A DNA stretch of 64,000 nt from Bacillota bacterium (GTDB lineage: Bacteria; Bacillota; Clostridia; Oscillospirales; Acutalibacteraceae). Position 1 is the stretch's first letter; each line of letters opens with the position of its first letter. The position numbers and the translations under genes were made by a program. The DNA lies in the NCBI GenBank assembly GCA_021769885.1, contig JAETSA010000001.1, positions 103,963 to 167,962 on the forward strand, written 5' to 3'. The notes under the pieces were generated by a model. That model was given only the letters and a program-made list of their open reading frames with translations. It did not search any database and was not told where the DNA came from. This document shows positions 61,537 to 64,000 of this stretch, one piece after another.

Positions 61537-61750
61537 AAATAAAGCCCTCTGTAAAAACAGAGGGCGTAAAATTACGCGGTACCAACCTCGTTCACTGTTT
61601 TCTCACAAAAACAGCCTTCTAAGTGACTGACATCACTCTGCGATTAACGCTCACACACGGTAAGGCTTACTGAACAGTTCTTCCTTACAGCTCCAAGATG
61701 TATTTCGAGTATATATCGCGCTTTCTTACACCGGCCGAAAGCTCTCTTTG
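61537..61750 (-). promoter_or_regulatory. T-box riboswitch of tyrS
   Basis: On the minus strand the leader contains the AG box AGAGAGC (near 61747), the conserved TGGTACCGCG (61584-61575) that pairs with uncharged tRNA ends, and a terminator GCCCTCTG (61565-61558) with CAGAGGGC (61551-61544) followed by a T-rich tract. A TAC triplet at 61702-61700 in the region expected for the specifier loop matches tyrosine. Confidence 0.9.
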
Positions 61751-61794
61751 CCGAATCTATACTGTACTTCTTCTTTTCTCAGCCGTTATATTGG

Positions 61795-61823
61795 ATTATA
61801 TCCGTTCTTTTTCGGTTTGTCAA
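61795..61823 (-). promoter_or_regulatory. Consensus promoter of the tyrS T-box leader
   Basis: On the minus strand TTGACA (61823-61818) and TATAAT (61800-61795) are exactly 17 bases apart, both perfect consensus hexamers. The -35 overlaps the recN stop codon. Confidence 0.88.
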
Positions 61824-63502
61824 CCTATTTTTTCATTTTCAGCGTTCCGCAGTAATTCTTCGGCGTTTTGCAACTGTATTTCCGTTACGGTAAGCCCGCC
61901 GAGAATACGTGCCAATTCATATTTTCTGCCGTTAAAGTCGAGCGTTTTTACCTGTGTAAAGGTCTGCCCGTCGTGCTCAGCCTTTTCAATCAGCATATGC
62001 GTGTCACCGAACGCGGCAATCTGTGCCAAGTGTGTCACGCATATGACCTGATGATTCTTAGATACCTGCTTTAATTTAATGGCGATTTTTTGTGCCGCTC
62101 TGCCGCTGACACCTGTGTCAATCTCGTCAAAAATCAAAGTACCGATATCGTCTTTCTCAGCAAGAACGCTTTTGATAGCCAACATAATACGCGACAGCTC
62201 ACCGCCTGAGGCAATTTTGGCAAGCGGCTTCGGTTCTTCGCCGGCGTTTGCCGAGAGTAGAAATTCAATCGTATCTATGCCGTTTTCAGTCAGCTCCCCT
62301 GTTTCATTTTGTACCAAGAAGCGCACGGAAGGCATATCTAAAAAGCTCAACTGTGCACGAACGCTTTTACAGAATGCATCTGCGGCACGTACACGTGTTT
62401 CGTGTAAAACTTTAGCTGCTCGCATAGCCTCGGCATATTTTTCCTGCACTTCGAGCGACAGCTGTGCCTTTATTTCATCGGACATCTCAATTGTATCGCG
62501 TTCTTCTTTCGCTTTTTCCAAAAAGCTGAGCATTTCCTGTTCACTGTCACCGTATTTTCGTTCCAGTGTATACAAGAGGTCTAACCGTTCCTCTAAAGCG
62601 TCAATTTCCTTCGGGTCATATGCATCGGAAAACAATCTGTCGCGCAAATCATCACAAGTTGCAGAAAGTGTATATGCTGCCTCGCGAATCTGACTGCACA
62701 GTTCATTGTACTCCTCAGAAAACTGTGCGATTTCTTCCAACGCACTTGCCGCATCAAACGATGCACTGACCGCGCCGTCGACATCTTCTTCGCCGTTTAA
62801 ATACGCGTGAGCGCGTTGTAAGGCATCTGTAATCCGCTCAGCATTTCGAAGCAAAGCAAGACGCTCCTCGGTTTCGGCAATCTCACCGACACGAATATCG
62901 GCGTTCTCCAATTCGTCAATCTGATAATTCAAAATATCCAGTCGGCGTAATTTTTCATTTTCATTTGTGTTGAGTGACTGCAAATTGCGGCTGGCGGACA
63001 AATACTCTCCGTATGCCGACTGAAACACTTCCATTTCATTTTCGTTTTCCGCCAGTCGGTCAATATACGCACAGTGATATTCCGGTGCGAGCAGCATTTG
63101 ATTATCTGACTGCCCGTGAATATTTACAAGCTGTTTTGCAATTTGACGCACGGTGGAAACCGTTACGGTCATACCGTTGATTTTGCACTGATTTCTGCCG
63201 TCTGCATACAAACGGCGCTGAATCAGCAGTTCCCCGTCCTCAGAAGCAGGCAAGTCCAAATTTTCCAAGGCTGTGCGGATATGGATACGGTTGTCGTAAA
63301 ACAACGCAGAAACGAATGCGCTGTCACACCCTGTACGAATCAGTTCACGTGAAGTTCTGACGCCGAGTACAGCATTCAAAGAATCAATGACGATGGATTT
63401 ACCCGCGCCTGTTTCACCCGTCATTACATTGAAGCCCTTTTGAAACGTAATGACAGATTTTTTAATGATGGCAATGTTTTCGATTTGTAATTCGCAAAGC
63501 AT
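61820..63502 (-). CDS. recN: DNA repair protein RecN
   Basis: A 560-residue SMC-like ATPase for double-strand break repair. Walker A is GETGAGKS near residue 32, followed by long coiled coils (about residues 150-340), then the C-terminal head with KIASGGELSRIMLAIK, Walker B LIFDEIDTGVSGRAAQ and CVTHLAQIA. It overlaps argR by one base (TGATG), a classic Firmicute pair. Confidence 0.96.
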   Translation of the reverse strand: MLCELQIENIAIIKKSVITFQKGFNVMTGETGAGKSIVIDSLNAVLGVRTSRELIRTGCDSAFVSALFYDNRIHIRTALENLDLPASEDGELLIQRRLYADGRNQCKINGMTVTVSTVRQIAKQLVNIHGQSDNQMLLAPEYHCAYIDRLAENENEMEVFQSAYGEYLSASRNLQSLNTNENEKLRRLDILNYQIDELENADIRVGEIAETEERLALLRNAERITDALQRAHAYLNGEEDVDGAVSASFDAASALEEIAQFSEEYNELCSQIREAAYTLSATCDDLRDRLFSDAYDPKEIDALEERLDLLYTLERKYGDSEQEMLSFLEKAKEERDTIEMSDEIKAQLSLEVQEKYAEAMRAAKVLHETRVRAADAFCKSVRAQLSFLDMPSVRFLVQNETGELTENGIDTIEFLLSANAGEEPKPLAKIASGGELSRIMLAIKSVLAEKDDIGTLIFDEIDTGVSGRAAQKIAIKLKQVSKNHQVICVTHLAQIAAFGDTHMLIEKAEHDGQTFTQVKTLDFNGRKYELARILGGLTVTEIQLQNAEELLRNAENEKIG

Positions 63503-63963
63503 CAGTTTTCCCCGCTTAACATAGTTTCAATTTGTGTTCGGAACGCCGCCGCACTTTTTTCATCTTTACAGAGTACAAACAGTGTGTCATCCCCTGCAAG
63601 TGTGGCTAAGACTTCGGGCATCTGCATAGAATCAATCGCCGCGCACGCTGCATTCGCTGTACCCGCATAGCACTTGATTGCCGCCATATTCCCGGCGGCC
63701 ACCACTGAAACAACAGATTGAGAGAATATATTATAAAACTTTTTCGCGTGCTTATTTTGCGTTTCGTGCGGGCTGACGGTATATTTTGTCGGACCGTTTT
63801 TCACAGAAGATTTGACAAGCTGTAATTCCTTGATATCGCGGGAAACGGTTGCCTGCGTGACCTGAAAGCCGTTCGCCTGGAGCAATGACATCAATTCATC
63901 CTGTGTCGAGATTTCGTTCTCCGCTATAAGCTTTAAAATAAGTGCATGGCGTTTCTTTTTCAC
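63502..63963 (-). CDS. argR: Arginine repressor
   Basis: A 153-residue regulator of arginine metabolism. The N-terminal winged helix includes QDELMSLLQANGFQVTQATVSRD, and the C-terminal arginine-binding oligomerisation domain has GTANAACAAIDSM and ATLAGDDTLFVLC. The start is GTG at 63963 after AGGAGG. The gene is complete, and recN begins on its last base. Confidence 0.95.
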   Translation of the reverse strand: MKKKRHALILKLIAENEISTQDELMSLLQANGFQVTQATVSRDIKELQLVKSSVKNGPTKYTVSPHETQNKHAKKFYNIFSQSVVSVVAAGNMAAIKCYAGTANAACAAIDSMQMPEVLATLAGDDTLFVLCKDEKSAAAFRTQIETMLSGEN

Positions 63964-64000
63964 TTTACGCCCTCCTTTGTGAGAGTTTGCTGTTCAGCAC

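Overview
The window reads as chromosomal DNA of a low-to-mid GC member of the Firmicutes, class Clostridia. The evidence is the gene repertoire (SpoIIM, ClpPX beside trigger factor, queA-tgt-yajC-TIGR04086, a DUF1540 peptide, KtrB/TrkH with TrkA), strong Shine-Dalgarno sites, frequent TTG/GTG starts, U-tract terminators, a tyrosine-type T-box and a lysine riboswitch. An anaerobic, gut-type lifestyle (Oscillospirales-like) is suggested by the indolepyruvate:ferredoxin oxidoreductase pathway; that placement is inference. No rRNA, tRNA, CRISPR array, prophage or recognisable insertion sequence was seen.

Layout. 1-6.4 kb: end of a sodium:solute symporter, then an arylacetate module (paaK, iorA, iorB, paaK, ACT). 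6.4-12.9 kb: a lipoprotein, then two tandem type I signal peptidases with rbgA/ylqF, rnhB, yraN and an M19 dipeptidase, then threonine synthase. 12.9-19 kb: a Cys-rich 50-residue DUF1540 gene, a phosphohydrolase, tig-clpP-clpX and a sugar-type MFS transporter. 19-23.3 kb: a catalytically degenerate LCP-like protein, a transglutaminase-like protein and folE-folP-folB-folK. 23.4-30.6 kb (minus strand): a PpiC foldase, ABC-F protein, TrkA, TrkH and a split threonine/serine exporter pair, with a MITE-like inverted-repeat element between trkH and the exporter. 30.8-41.3 kb: a surface-glycan cluster (glf, five glycosyltransferases, a Wzy-like polymerase/ligase, a GH2 beta-mannosidase). 41.4-43.9 kb: a zinc/cadmium efflux operon (SmtB-type repressor, free HMA chaperone, P1B ATPase). 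44-49.6 kb: a complete branched-chain amino acid ABC transporter and a cytidylate-kinase-like gene. 49.6-50.5 kb: an AT-rich, largely gene-free stretch with a strong promoter, a perfect 12-4-12 operator-like palindrome and a possible 48-residue peptide. 50.5-55.4 kb: xer recombinase, then minus-strand queA-tgt-yajC-TIGR04086-spoIIM. 55.4-59 kb: a lysine-riboswitch-controlled asd-dapA-dapB-ACT operon. 59-64 kb: an S66 LD-carboxypeptidase, then minus-strand tyrS with its T-box, recN and argR.

Most genes are ordinary housekeeping genes. The parts that deserve a second look are regulatory or non-coding: paired perfect hairpins between the binding protein and permease genes of the liv operon, a Shine-Dalgarno-burying hairpin before the TIGR04086 gene, the MITE-like element, the palindromic operator region before xer, a set of mutually exclusive hairpins before the S66 gene, and a free-standing aspartokinase-type regulatory subunit inside the lysine-riboswitch operon. 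I did not find a convincing wholly new multi-gene system.
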